From SB25 sp029560875 (GTDB lineage Bacteria > Bacteroidota > Bacteroidia > Bacteroidales > Tenuifilaceae), in contig DAOOPM010000004.1 in NCBI GenBank assembly GCA_035388225.1, positions 1 to 64,000 of the forward strand: 64,000 nt of DNA, in the 5' to 3' direction. Positions 25,270-34,114 of the stretch are shown piece after piece; position 1 is the stretch's first letter, and every line of letters starts with the position of its first letter. The position numbers and the translations under genes were made by a program. The notes below the pieces were generated by a model, which saw nothing but the letters and a program-made list of their open reading frames with translations, searched no databases and was not told the DNA's origin.

Positions 25270-26343
25270 ATGAATAGACGTAGATTGAAAAAAGCCCTTA
25301 AAAGGGCCTACTACTTGCCTCAAAACAAATTTTTATCATCATACCTTAAAAATAAAGTCAAGCACTTTTTTTATAAGATTTCAAAATCTACAAAGGTGTC
25401 ATATCCGTCCACTTTAATGATTGAGTTAACCAATCATTGTAATCTTTCCTGTACAATATGCCCTAGGGAATACCAGTATGGAAAAGATATGGATAAAGGG
25501 CGGATGAGTATTGAGTTGGCTAAGAAAATCATAGATGAGGAAATCCCATACCTCGATTCAATTGGACTAACGGGGATGGGCGAAACTTTTATGTATAGTA
25601 ACTTGCTTGAGATTGTCAACTATATTAAATCAAAAAATAAGGGGGTTATTATATCGGTTTCCACCAATGCTGTTTTACCTAACTTTATAGAGAAAGTAAA
25701 GCCCTTAATTGGCAAACTTGACACCATTCAAATTTCGGTTGATGGCCTAAATGGGGTTTACAACTCCATTAGGCTGAACTCAAACTTTGATACTTTAAAT
25801 AATAATCTTCATATCCTATCGGATTTATGCCAGAGTAGTTCTACCGACTTAATGATAAATATGGTTGTAACTAAGGAAAACTTTACTCAAATGGCCGATA
25901 TGGTAAAGTATGCAGAGAGTGTTGGTGTTAGCTATGTTGACTTCACAATACTAAACCTTGCATCAATTACAGAGATTCCTGTGGAGTACTATGATTTCTA
26001 TAAGTCGCCTGATTTTTTGAATGCATTGGATGAACTTGAGAATGTAGTGGCTCAAACAAAGCATGTTATTGTTACAAAACGCAATTTTGAGGAGGAAAAT
26101 GGTTTTAAAAAGTGCCCTTTTCCTTGGACTCACTTTTACGTAACCTTCGATGGGTATATTACACCTTGCTGTGCCAAGCCTTTCCCTAAGGAAAAAAACT
26201 TTGGAAACGTTAAAGACTTGAATTTGATAGATATTCTGAATTCCAATGAATTTATTAATTGGAGAGAATTATGGTTTAAGAATATTACCCCAGATTTTTG
26301 CAAAAAATGCCATTACATTGATTTAAAGCCAATAAAGGAATAA
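25270..26343 (+). CDS. Radical SAM / SPASM-domain protein
   Basis: A 357-residue radical S-adenosylmethionine enzyme. The [4Fe-4S] motif C-x3-C-x2-C is at Cys57, Cys61 and Cys64 (H-C-N-L-S-C-T-I-C), followed by the glycine-rich G-M-G-E SAM contact. The C-terminal SPASM region has C-P-F-P-W, C-C-A-K-P and C-K-K-C-H-Y, which would carry auxiliary iron-sulfur clusters. The basic N-terminus of about 40 residues is not part of the core. No precursor peptide gene is visible next to it, so peptide maturation is not supported. The family is common in Bacteroidota lipopolysaccharide and cofactor contexts. Substrate unknown. Confidence 0.85.
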   Translation: MNRRRLKKALKRAYYLPQNKFLSSYLKNKVKHFFYKISKSTKVSYPSTLMIELTNHCNLSCTICPREYQYGKDMDKGRMSIELAKKIIDEEIPYLDSIGLTGMGETFMYSNLLEIVNYIKSKNKGVIISVSTNAVLPNFIEKVKPLIGKLDTIQISVDGLNGVYNSIRLNSNFDTLNNNLHILSDLCQSSSTDLMINMVVTKENFTQMADMVKYAESVGVSYVDFTILNLASITEIPVEYYDFYKSPDFLNALDELENVVAQTKHVIVTKRNFEEENGFKKCPFPWTHFYVTFDGYITPCCAKPFPKEKNFGNVKDLNLIDILNSNEFINWRELWFKNITPDFCKKCHYIDLKPIKE

Positions 26344-26451
26344 CTATCTGATTAGGAGTAGTTTGAAAATTTAATAGTAACACTTTTATGAATAGGTTTT
26401 ATAGTTTCAACTTTTTAAATTTAATTTGTATTAATTAATAATTACGTTGAT

Positions 26452-26874
26452 ATGGAAACAACATTGAAGGAAATAATCTCTATTTCAGGTCATTCTGGAC
26501 TATTTAAATTTGTATCGCAGGGTCGTCAGGGCATTATTGTGGAATCATTAACCGACGGAAAAAAGATGAATGTGCCTGTTACTGCAAAAGTAAGCGCTTT
26601 GTCGGATATAGCTGTGTTTACTGATTCTGGTGAAATTTCACTACGTGAAGTGCTTCAAAAAATTCAAGTTTTAGAAGAGGGTAAATCTGCAATTGACCCA
26701 AAATCCGACCCAAAAGAAATTGTGAAATATTTCGGAAAAGTTCTACCAGATTTTGATAGAGATAGGGTTTATACCAGCGATATAAAAAAAATGATTACTT
26801 GGTACAACCAACTTCAATCGCATAATTTACTTGATTTGTTGAAAGAGGAAGATGTTGAGGAGAATAAAGAGTAA
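26452..26874 (+). CDS. DUF5606 conserved protein
   Basis: A 140-residue cytoplasmic protein recognisable as the Bacteroidota DUF5606 family by its N-terminus (K-E-I-I-S-I-S-G-H-S-G-L-F-K-F-V-S-Q-G) and the central G-E-I-S-L-R-E-V segment. The N-terminal half appears beta-rich and SH3-like, the rest helical with an acidic tail. The family's role is unknown. It is monocistronic and followed by an intrinsic terminator. Confidence 0.85.
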   Translation: METTLKEIISISGHSGLFKFVSQGRQGIIVESLTDGKKMNVPVTAKVSALSDIAVFTDSGEISLREVLQKIQVLEEGKSAIDPKSDPKEIVKYFGKVLPDFDRDRVYTSDIKKMITWYNQLQSHNLLDLLKEEDVEENKE

Positions 26875-26882
26875 CCTAATTG

Positions 26883-26909
26883 AAAAGCGGAATTTTTTCC
26901 GCTTTTTTT
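26883..26909. terminator. Intrinsic terminator, DUF5606 / HAD genes
   Basis: AAAAGCGG-(8)-CCGCTTTT stem followed by a T run, between convergent genes; usable from both sides. Confidence 0.85.
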
Positions 26910-26915
26910 AGTATT

Positions 26916-27566
26916 TTATTGTTTAATCTCTGTATTTTTAAAATCATCAATAATATCTAGGTCATAGTTTAGTTCGTTTCTATTGTGAGTTGTTGCAAGA
27001 ACGACTACATCCATTCCTGCGCCAAGTGCAGCTTTTATTCCTGAATGAGAATCTTCAAAGACCAAGCATTCTTTGGGTTCAATGTTTAACGCACTGGCGG
27101 CTTTCAAATAAATTTCAGGATTAGGTTTACTGAATTTAACCATTGATGCGTCGACCACTGTATTAAAGTACTCACGAATTTTTAATTTGTCCAATACAAA
27201 ATTAATATTAGAAATTGGGGCAGATGATGCTACTGCTGTTAGTTTATCATTGGATTTCAATACTTCCAGCAAATCCAATAAACCAGTATGGGCTGATATT
27301 TCTTTGGAGTAAAGCTCCCTGTATATAATCTCTTTTTCTTCTCCAAGAGCCAAGGCTTCCATTCCTGTAACTTTTTTATCGGAAAGTTCGCTTAGAATCT
27401 CAAGATTACTCTTTCCAAAATACTGTTTACTAAAAGTATCTTCATTGAAAGGAAATGAATACTTATTGCAGAAGATTTCCCATGCTTTTAAATGGTATGA
27501 ATGGTTGTTTACGATAACTCCATCCATATCAAAAATAAAGGCTTTATATTTTGAGAGATAAATCAT
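26916..27566 (-). CDS. HAD-superfamily phosphatase / beta-phosphoglucomutase-like
   Basis: A 216-residue haloacid dehalogenase-type hydrolase. Motif I is F-D-M-D-G-V-I at 12-18 (nucleophile Asp13, acid/base Asp15), motif II is S-S-A near 115, the Lys of motif III is in S-K-P-N-P-E-I-Y, and motif IV is F-E-D-S-H-S-G. The alpha-helical cap after motif I (H-L-K-A-W-E-I-F) is that of the beta-phosphoglucomutase subgroup. The substrate is probably a sugar phosphate, but motif analysis does not separate mutase from phosphatase. It is monocistronic. Confidence 0.85.
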   Translation of the reverse strand: MIYLSKYKAFIFDMDGVIVNNHSYHLKAWEIFCNKYSFPFNEDTFSKQYFGKSNLEILSELSDKKVTGMEALALGEEKEIIYRELYSKEISAHTGLLDLLEVLKSNDKLTAVASSAPISNINFVLDKLKIREYFNTVVDASMVKFSKPNPEIYLKAASALNIEPKECLVFEDSHSGIKAALGAGMDVVVLATTHNRNELNYDLDIIDDFKNTEIKQ

Positions 27567-27664
27567 AGGTTAAATTTTTTCAATAATAGTTAAATTTGCT
27601 CAAATTGATGTCGTGAATCATTTTCTGGCATTATTTTAGCGTTAATATTTTAAAAATAATAGTT

Positions 27665-28102
27665 ATGAAATCTGTATATCTTTTTCTTTTGGCATTATGT
27701 TTTCCAATATTATCTATTGCTCAGGAAGCTAAAGGTACTGTAAAAAACGATGGCCCTATAATTTCAGTTTCCGATACAATTAGCTTGGGTGAAATATTCG
27801 TGAATGATTTAACTGATGAGCATGGAAGAATTCAAGTTAAAGTATCCAACAAGGGTAATAGACCTTTAATATTGAAGAATGTTTCAGGTTGTTGTGGAAC
27901 AAATATTAAATCTTGGCCAAAAGCGCCTATTTTACCCGGGAAGGATGCTCAAATCTATGTTGAATTCAGAACCGAACCTCGTCCTCAAAAAATAAGCCGA
28001 ACCATTACTGTAGAATCCAATGCAAATAACAATAAGATGGTTAAAGTTGCGATTACGGGAGTTGTGATTGAAAAAAGAGGCTCCAACGAGATAAGTCTTT
28101 AG
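27665..28102 (+). CDS. Exported DUF1573 protein
   Basis: A 145-residue protein with a classical signal peptide (M-K-S-V-Y-L-F-L-L-A-L, cleavage near S-I-A-Q-E) and one DUF1573 Ig-like domain at about 35-135. It has the characteristic C-C-G triplet (S-G-C-C-G-T-N) where the family usually reads C-G-C, and N-K-G-N-R-P-L-I-L-K-N. No lipobox is present, unlike the paralogue at 22079. It is a single gene followed by a strong terminator. Function unknown. Confidence 0.85.
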   Translation: MKSVYLFLLALCFPILSIAQEAKGTVKNDGPIISVSDTISLGEIFVNDLTDEHGRIQVKVSNKGNRPLILKNVSGCCGTNIKSWPKAPILPGKDAQIYVEFRTEPRPQKISRTITVESNANNNKMVKVAITGVVIEKRGSNEISL

Positions 28103-28111
28103 AGTTCTATT

Positions 28112-28152
28112 AAATATGAAAGAGTGTCTAAAATTGACACTCTTTCGTATTT
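28112..28152. terminator. Long-stem bidirectional terminator
   Basis: A 17-base stem AAATATGAAAGAGTGTC / GACACTCTTTCGTATTT (one G-U pair) with a 7-base A/T loop separates the convergent DUF1573 and C69 peptidase genes. Confidence 0.88.
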
Positions 28153-28204
28153 AAATTCGTTGCAGAAAGTAGACTTTGTGCTTGACGTATTTTAATTCCA
28201 ACGT

Positions 28205-29932
28205 TTACTTTGGTTCAGCAAACTTATCGCCGGTTTCTTGTATTATATTTTTAAGGAATTCTTCCTTATACCCTGGTTGCGATGGACTAACGGGGTAACC
28301 CCAAGGGTTTCGGATGAATTCTCCATCCTTTTCTTTCTTCACATTTCCATCGATATATTTTACTAGAAGCCAGTTACTAAGTTCTTCCCAGCGATTTACA
28401 GTAGCATTTGCTGTATTTACAGAGTAGTCGGTTAGGAACTGAACTGCTAAATTTTGGTTTGTTTCCCATAACTTTAATGCTGCAGCATCTATTGCAGGAG
28501 TGTATAGTGCAAATTTTGTTTCTAGTTCTTTCTGAACTTTTTGAATATCTTGCATTATTAAATCATATCTGTAGTAAGCAAAGTGTGCTACTCGACTAAA
28601 AATCCAGAATGCAGAAGTTGGTGAGTATTTGAGCATATCGCCATTTCCCTCTGCGTAGCACTCGGGTATTCTAGATATTCCGCAGTATATTGGTACATAA
28701 ACTGTTGAAGCAGCATCGTCAACACCAAACCAGAATATTCCACCAATAGGGTTGGGTAGCCAACTTCTCATTTGCGCAATAAAAGAGAAGCCTGTTTGCT
28801 GTGTGGCAGTAACTCTTTCGTGAAAATAGGTTTTTCCTTCAACCTTATAGTTTAATGGTCGCCAGCGGTAGGGGAGGCTATGCGGGCCTGCTCCAGCATC
28901 TTTGCTCATATCAAGTTCAGTTCCTTCTAGGTGGTCACGTTTGAACGATTGTAAATCTTGGGGTGTTAGCTTCCTGTTAGGTTTGATAAAAAGGGGCATT
29001 CTGTTTTTTAGATTTTCACCTTTAGCATAATCCCAGTACTTGCCCATATCATCGTTTACATGGTTGAAAAATGCCCAAACTCTTGCATCGCAGAATCGAG
29101 CACCATCAAACGTAATCGGATTGTAAACATCACTGAAGCTAAAATCTTTATCATCTCCTTCATAGTATTTGTGAGTTTTGGCGTAGCTAATAACATCGTG
29201 TGAGTATATCACTTCAACTTCGGAATTGTTAATAAGTTGGAAGTTTTTATTTGTGATTGATGTTTTAAGGTTTTCCAACGGAAATGTTTGGATTCTAGCC
29301 TGATTTGCATGAGAAGAAACGTATCCATCGGGAATTCTAACAGCCACCCAAACAGCACCTTTATCTATATTGATGTTTTTTTTACTCTTTTTGTCGTATT
29401 TCAAGTTTGTGCGCTTGGCAATTATCTCCATAATCCAAACCTCATTTGGGTCGCCAATTGAGAACGATTCGCCAGTGCTTGCGTAGCCATACTGCTCAAC
29501 CAGTTCGGCAATTACCTTAATGGCTTCGCGTGCAGTTTTGGATCGTTGCAATGCAAGGAACATTAAACTACCATAATCCACAATGCCAGTAGAATCAACC
29601 ATATTTTCAAGCCCATCAAATGTAGTTTCTCCAATGGCAACTTGGTATTCATTCATAAAGCCAATTACCTGATAGGTTTCTGCGGGTTGGGGTATTTGTC
29701 CTAAAGGTTTATTGGTTCCTCTATCGTATAGTGTTATCAATGAACCTGCTGGCCATGTACCTTTTGGTCTAAAGTAAAGTTCTCCGTAACGAATATGTGA
29801 ATCGGCGGCATAACTTACCATTGTGGATCCATCAGTACTTGCCCCCTTTGTAACTAAGTAGTTTGTACAGGCAAATATGTTAAAAGTAGATGATGCTAAA
29901 GTGATTAGAATCAGTGCGTAGGCTTTCTTCAT
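28205..29932 (-). CDS. Secreted C69-family dipeptidase
   Basis: Ntn-hydrolase peptidase of the PepD/C69 family, 575 residues. The signal peptide ends directly before the expected catalytic Cys22 (I-F-A-C-T-N-Y-L-V-T-K-G), which becomes the N-terminal nucleophile after cleavage. Other family features are D-G-S-T-M-V-S-Y-A-A-D-S-H, G-E-S-F-S-I-G-D-P-N-E-V-W-I-M-E, and the later N-P-I-G-G-I-F-W-F-G-V-D-D. The length fits the long Bacteroidota/Firmicutes form. It probably degrades dipeptides in the periplasm. It is monocistronic, with a -7 type box about 30 bases upstream. Confidence 0.93.
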   Translation of the reverse strand: MKKAYALILITLASSTFNIFACTNYLVTKGASTDGSTMVSYAADSHIRYGELYFRPKGTWPAGSLITLYDRGTNKPLGQIPQPAETYQVIGFMNEYQVAIGETTFDGLENMVDSTGIVDYGSLMFLALQRSKTAREAIKVIAELVEQYGYASTGESFSIGDPNEVWIMEIIAKRTNLKYDKKSKKNINIDKGAVWVAVRIPDGYVSSHANQARIQTFPLENLKTSITNKNFQLINNSEVEVIYSHDVISYAKTHKYYEGDDKDFSFSDVYNPITFDGARFCDARVWAFFNHVNDDMGKYWDYAKGENLKNRMPLFIKPNRKLTPQDLQSFKRDHLEGTELDMSKDAGAGPHSLPYRWRPLNYKVEGKTYFHERVTATQQTGFSFIAQMRSWLPNPIGGIFWFGVDDAASTVYVPIYCGISRIPECYAEGNGDMLKYSPTSAFWIFSRVAHFAYYRYDLIMQDIQKVQKELETKFALYTPAIDAAALKLWETNQNLAVQFLTDYSVNTANATVNRWEELSNWLLVKYIDGNVKKEKDGEFIRNPWGYPVSPSQPGYKEEFLKNIIQETGDKFAEPK

Positions 29933-29965
29933 CTTAGTTCTGATTAAGGTTAGTTTTTATTTTGA

Positions 29966-29973
29966 CAAATTTA
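29966..29973 (-). promoter_or_regulatory. Promoter -7 box for the C69 peptidase gene
   Basis: On the minus strand TAAATTTG matches TAnnTTTG exactly, about 34 bases upstream of the start codon. The -33 region is a weak match. Confidence 0.5.
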
Positions 29974-30171
29974 GAAAATCATTTTTGTTTTCGAACATTT
30001 AATTTTTTGATTACCTTGAGGTTTGCATAGGAAAATATTTTGGATGGCTTTACTTTGTTATTTAATCAGGCTCTAATAAAGTTGGAAGAATATGAAAGTA
30101 CTTAACTTTAATGATGTTTTTTATTGACTTTTAGGTTAAAATTCTCTAACTTACCACAAAATGCTTAGGTT

Positions 30172-31275
30172 ATGGAAGAGAAATTGATAGATATTGCCAT
30201 TGAGAATTACTCCAAGGCAGTAGTTCTCAAAACTTACCTCGAGGCAAATGGAGTAATTTGTTTCCTTAAAAACGTTAATATTCTACAAGGTGCTTTTTCC
30301 GAGGGCGTTAAAGTTCAGATCAAGGAAAGCGATGCCGAAAAAGCCTTAATGTTACTTACCCAAAAGCACCATTCCGAGGAGGCCAAGAAGCTTACTATGC
30401 AATTGAGAAAAATCCTTGTTCCAATCGATTTTTCAATTCCTTCGCAGAATGCTGCTCGGTTTGCTGTTATGCTTGCCGCAAAGTCTAACTCAGAGGTTAA
30501 GTTGTTGCATGTATTTAACTCTCCTGTTGTAGATATGATTCCTTTTACCGATGTAGCTAGCATTCAGATTGATTTTGACATGAACTACAATATACTACAT
30601 AAAACTGCAAAGGAAAAATTGGCAAAGTTTCATGCTGATTTACTTGAATTTGCCAAGCAAATAGGAGCAAATAGTGTTCCAATAGGCTATACTTTGCGTG
30701 AGGGATATGCTGCATACGGCATTATAGAAACAAGCAAAAAGTATAGGCCTGGTATGATTGTAATGGGAACAAAGGGAGAGGGATTTAAAAGTACTGAACT
30801 GGTTGGCAGTGTAGCCAATGAAGTATCTGAGGAAACACATTTACCATTGCTTGTAATTCCAGAGAAAGCAGTGCTTAAAGGGATAGATGATGTAAAAAAT
30901 GTACTTTATGCCACAAATTTTGATGATAGCGATTACACCTCAATCCGTAAACTTCTGAGAATTGTATCGCCTTTTAATATTAAAATTTTCTGTGTTCACG
31001 TATCCGACAAACCCGAAAGTCCTGCTATAAGAGCTCATAGTTCAGCGTTGAAAGATTACTTCAAAAAAATAAATCCAAAATTGGCTGTAGAATGTTCTGT
31101 TATTGAAAGCAAAGATATGGTGAAGTCTTTTATTGATATAATTAAGGAAAAGCAAATTAACTTAGTGGCATTAACCACAATTAAACGAAGTATTATATAT
31201 AAGCTTTTTAACCCTTCGTTATCAAAACAAATGATTTATCAGTCCGATGTTCCTGTATTGCTTTTCCACGCGTAG
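30172..31275 (+). CDS. Double universal stress protein with N-terminal DUF2007 domain
   Basis: A 367-residue fusion. Residues 1-72 form a DUF2007 (putative signal transducer) domain that begins M-E-E-K-L-I-D-I-A. Two UspA folds follow at about 76-225 and 235-366. The first has the ATP-binding G-x2-G-x9-G-S pattern (M-G-T-K-G ... V-G-S), while the second lacks it, so one nucleotide site is predicted. The DUF2007-Usp-Usp order is uncommon but is sometimes seen in this phylum. No signal peptide; it is a cytoplasmic stress protein. It is a single gene; a weak CCTAATT/AATTAGG hairpin at 31292-31313 follows. Confidence 0.85.
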   Translation: MEEKLIDIAIENYSKAVVLKTYLEANGVICFLKNVNILQGAFSEGVKVQIKESDAEKALMLLTQKHHSEEAKKLTMQLRKILVPIDFSIPSQNAARFAVMLAAKSNSEVKLLHVFNSPVVDMIPFTDVASIQIDFDMNYNILHKTAKEKLAKFHADLLEFAKQIGANSVPIGYTLREGYAAYGIIETSKKYRPGMIVMGTKGEGFKSTELVGSVANEVSEETHLPLLVIPEKAVLKGIDDVKNVLYATNFDDSDYTSIRKLLRIVSPFNIKIFCVHVSDKPESPAIRAHSSALKDYFKKINPKLAVECSVIESKDMVKSFIDIIKEKQINLVALTTIKRSIIYKLFNPSLSKQMIYQSDVPVLLFHA

Positions 31276-31770
31276 TTTATAATATTTTTTACCTAATTAC
31301 AATTTCAATTAGGCTTAACTATTTGATTTAGACAGATTATTCCCTTCTTTAATTAGAGCCGGGTTTCATAGTTTAAAGTTTGATCACAATAGTTAATTTA
31401 AGTTATACTATAGCATATAATGCTAATAAAATTCAATCATAAATTGTGGGTTCTTCTATAGTTATCCCTAGAGGTGTCTTATTCATCAACTATTAGTTTC
31501 TTAGTCCTAAAAAGACAACAATCAATACATTTGACATACGATTTGCCAAAAAGGTATATAAGTATTAATTTTGTTGACTTTTTAAGTCTTATATTGGAAT
31601 TTACATGGTAGAGTTGCATTGCACCTTTTTTTAACAATCGGTTTAGGCATTGCATAGTGATAAGTTTGTATGAAGAATAGTTAGGTATATTTTTATTTAC
31701 CAATGTTTGCTGTGTAATTGTAATTTTGTCATTTACTTGTTATTGAGGTTATTGGCTAAGGGTATTGTGA
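31276..31770. other. 495-base gap before the polysaccharide locus
   Basis: A/T-rich sequence with no convincing gene. It contains a weak hairpin (CCTAATT/AATTAGG, 31292-31313) after the stress protein and the palindrome AGCAT-ATA-ATGCT near 31410. The short reading frame on the minus strand in this gap has no family features. A polysaccharide-locus promoter is expected here, but no TAnnTTTG is convincing. Confidence 0.5.
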
Positions 31771-32862
31771 ATGAAAATAGCATTTTATGTTTTTGTAGCA
31801 TATGCGTTAGGCGGGATTTTGTATTATCCTAGCCAATATTCGCTGTTTTCGTTTGTGTTTATTTTGGTTTCAAGTTTACCCCTCTTTTTTGCTGAAAAGT
31901 TAAGTAAATATGAAAGTTATTCTAATTATCGACAAGTTAATCCAATCATATTTTATGGCATTATAATTCTAGGAATATACAACCTGCAAGTTATTGCTAA
32001 TAATGTTGGACATAGTTTTTTTGATATTTTTTCACTAAGTGGAATTAAGTCAATTGCCGTTGAGTCTACAACCCGAAGGTATGAAGGTAATACTTTAGCT
32101 CATAGTGGAAACCCAATTATTCTTGCGCTAAGTTTATGGTTGGTGTATAGAGCTGGTACACAGGATTCCAAAACTAAAAATATTTACACTATTTTGGCGT
32201 TCATTCCTATTTTAATGTATACCATTTTAACAACCGAGAAGTGGCCTAGCTTCCTGGCAGGAATTTTTTTTGTTACAGGTCTTGTTATTTCCAATGATAA
32301 TAAGATGCTTTTTGATATATTGAAAGGTAAGATAAAGTATGTATTCTTATTTATGTTATTAATGCTTTTAGCGTTATTTTTTAGGGGATTCGAGGGCGGT
32401 GTGTTAAAAGCCATTAGATTGTTGTTTCATTATCTTTTTGCTCAGTATAATTCCTTTGGCTATTGGTATTTTAAAGTGTATGATTATAACCTCTCTTTGG
32501 GTAAATTAACTTTTATCGGGCCTCTTGATTATATTGGTGTAGTATCGAGAAGTGCAGGTGTTTTTGCGCAAAGCTTATACTATTATGGGGAGCCAACAAA
32601 TATATACACGGCATTTCGCTATATTGTTGAGGACTTTTCAATATTGGCACCATTAATATTTAATAGTATCTTTGCTTTTTTTTATGTTGTGTTCAACCAT
32701 GCAAAATCTAGGCTGATTTCATTGGTTCTAGTTTTTATGCTTTTTTGTGCTTTTTTATCTACAAATACCACGCCTTTTGTTCATAACTCTGTAATGCTTG
32801 GTATTTTCTTCGTTATTTGGTCTGATTTAATTTGTGAACGAAAGTGGATTCCCAAAATATAA
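31771..32862 (+). CDS. Wzy-like polysaccharide repeat-unit polymerase
   Basis: A hydrophobic 363-residue protein with about ten predicted membrane helices and a long periplasmic stretch in the middle, consistent with a Wzy-type O-antigen/oligosaccharide repeat-unit polymerase. Sequence motifs in this class are too variable to name a subtype. It opens a rightward set that includes the beta-propeller protein, two glycosyltransferases, a flippase and the initiating transferase. Since a WaaL/Wzy_C-type protein lies at 41113, this one may polymerise while the other ligates, or the reverse. Low-GC codon use resembles the rest of the locus. Confidence 0.7.
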   Translation: MKIAFYVFVAYALGGILYYPSQYSLFSFVFILVSSLPLFFAEKLSKYESYSNYRQVNPIIFYGIIILGIYNLQVIANNVGHSFFDIFSLSGIKSIAVESTTRRYEGNTLAHSGNPIILALSLWLVYRAGTQDSKTKNIYTILAFIPILMYTILTTEKWPSFLAGIFFVTGLVISNDNKMLFDILKGKIKYVFLFMLLMLLALFFRGFEGGVLKAIRLLFHYLFAQYNSFGYWYFKVYDYNLSLGKLTFIGPLDYIGVVSRSAGVFAQSLYYYGEPTNIYTAFRYIVEDFSILAPLIFNSIFAFFYVVFNHAKSRLISLVLVFMLFCAFLSTNTTPFVHNSVMLGIFFVIWSDLICERKWIPKI

Positions 32863-32869
32863 CTTTAAA

Positions 32870-34114
32870 ATGAATAAGATAGAACTTTATATTTATAATT
32901 TGGTTAAGAATAACCCTAGGTTAAAACAAAAAATAGTTGATGCTTATCAATTTTTATTAGGTTTTATTCCTCAAAAGCAAATTTTTTGTGAATATCCGTT
33001 TACAGAAAGGAGAGGTTTTTTCTATGGATTTCACGATAAGTCTCCATTTTCACCGAATGGAGAGTTCTTATTAGCCCATAGGGTGTTGATTGAACCACGA
33101 GAATTAAATTGTAATGATGAAATTGAGGTAGGTTTCTTTAGGGGAAATAATTGGGAAGAGTTTGTCCCTATTGACAAAACGAAAGGATGGAACTGGCAAA
33201 TGGGTTCTATGTTGCAATGGCGAGGGGTATCTAATGATGAAGTTGTTTACAATATTCTTTCTGATGGAATACACATTAGCCGTGTAAAGAATATCAGAAC
33301 AAATAATGTGGTTAGAGACTTACCTTGGCCGATTGTACATACTTCCCATAATGGTTTATATGGATGTAGCTATAATTTCCATAGGGCTGAAAAAGCAATG
33401 CCTGGTTATGGTTTGATTTCTGAAATACCTAAATATAATGATATAAGTAGTGATTATTTCAGAATTTTTAATATAGATACAAGTGAAGTCTTGTTTCAAA
33501 TCTCATTGGAGGAAATCATTCGAATAAAACCTCATCCATCAATGGAAAATGCATTCCATTTTTTTCATCATTCTCTATTCAATCCAAGTGGAACAAGATT
33601 ATTTTTTCTTCATCGTTGGTTAGATAAAAATGAAAGACGATGGACTCGTATGTTTTCTGTGGATGTTCATGGCGATTGTTTATATCTTTTCCCAATGGAA
33701 GAAATGGTTTCACATATTACGTGGGCTTCAGATACAGAAATTTTCTCGTATCTAAGATACCCTGGCGAGGGAGATGGGTATTATTTAGTGGAAGATCAAA
33801 CCGGAAAACATAAAAGATTTTTTAAGGATACCTTAAATTCCGATGGTCATCCTACCTTTTCTAAGAATGATAATTTTGTTATAACAGATTCATATCCTGA
33901 CAGATTCAGAAATCAATATCTTATTTTAATGAATACCCAAACAAATCGAAGACAAAATCTACTCAGAACAAATTTGCCTAAAAAGTACACAAGGTTCTTA
34001 CAGGTCGATCTTCATCCAAGATTACATCCATTTAAGAGAATTGCTTGTGTAGATTCAGCTCACAATGGAGTTCATTCATTAATCACTTTGGATTTTACTA
34101 GTTTGAATCTATGA
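32870..34114 (+). CDS. Unassigned beta-propeller-like protein in polysaccharide locus
   Basis: Start at ATG 32870; an upstream GTG at 32834 would overlap the polymerase gene. The 414-residue soluble product lacks a signal peptide and has repeated motifs of a bladed propeller: G-F-H-D-K-S-P-F-S-P-N-G-E, F-N-P-S-G-T-R-L-F-F-L, D-G-H-P-T-F-S-K-N-D, and a final D-L-H-P-R-L-H-P-F-K-R-I. The S/N-P-x-G-x-x-L phrasing is typical of TolB/WD40-like blades. It may be a cytoplasmic enzyme or a structural partner of a glycosyltransferase. A distant likeness to oligogalacturonate-lyase propellers (PL22) is only suggestive. No known polysaccharide function can be assigned. Confidence 0.6.
   Translation: MNKIELYIYNLVKNNPRLKQKIVDAYQFLLGFIPQKQIFCEYPFTERRGFFYGFHDKSPFSPNGEFLLAHRVLIEPRELNCNDEIEVGFFRGNNWEEFVPIDKTKGWNWQMGSMLQWRGVSNDEVVYNILSDGIHISRVKNIRTNNVVRDLPWPIVHTSHNGLYGCSYNFHRAEKAMPGYGLISEIPKYNDISSDYFRIFNIDTSEVLFQISLEEIIRIKPHPSMENAFHFFHHSLFNPSGTRLFFLHRWLDKNERRWTRMFSVDVHGDCLYLFPMEEMVSHITWASDTEIFSYLRYPGEGDGYYLVEDQTGKHKRFFKDTLNSDGHPTFSKNDNFVITDSYPDRFRNQYLILMNTQTNRRQNLLRTNLPKKYTRFLQVDLHPRLHPFKRIACVDSAHNGVHSLITLDFTSLNL

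Noticed and set aside
25270..26343. RiPP maturation system around the radical SAM enzyme
   Set aside because: No precursor peptide or leader-binding gene is seen on either strand nearby.
31479..31703. 74-codon minus-strand reading frame in the gap before the polysaccharide locus
   Set aside because: Composition follows the A/T-rich DNA, with no recognisable domain or promoter; treated as chance.
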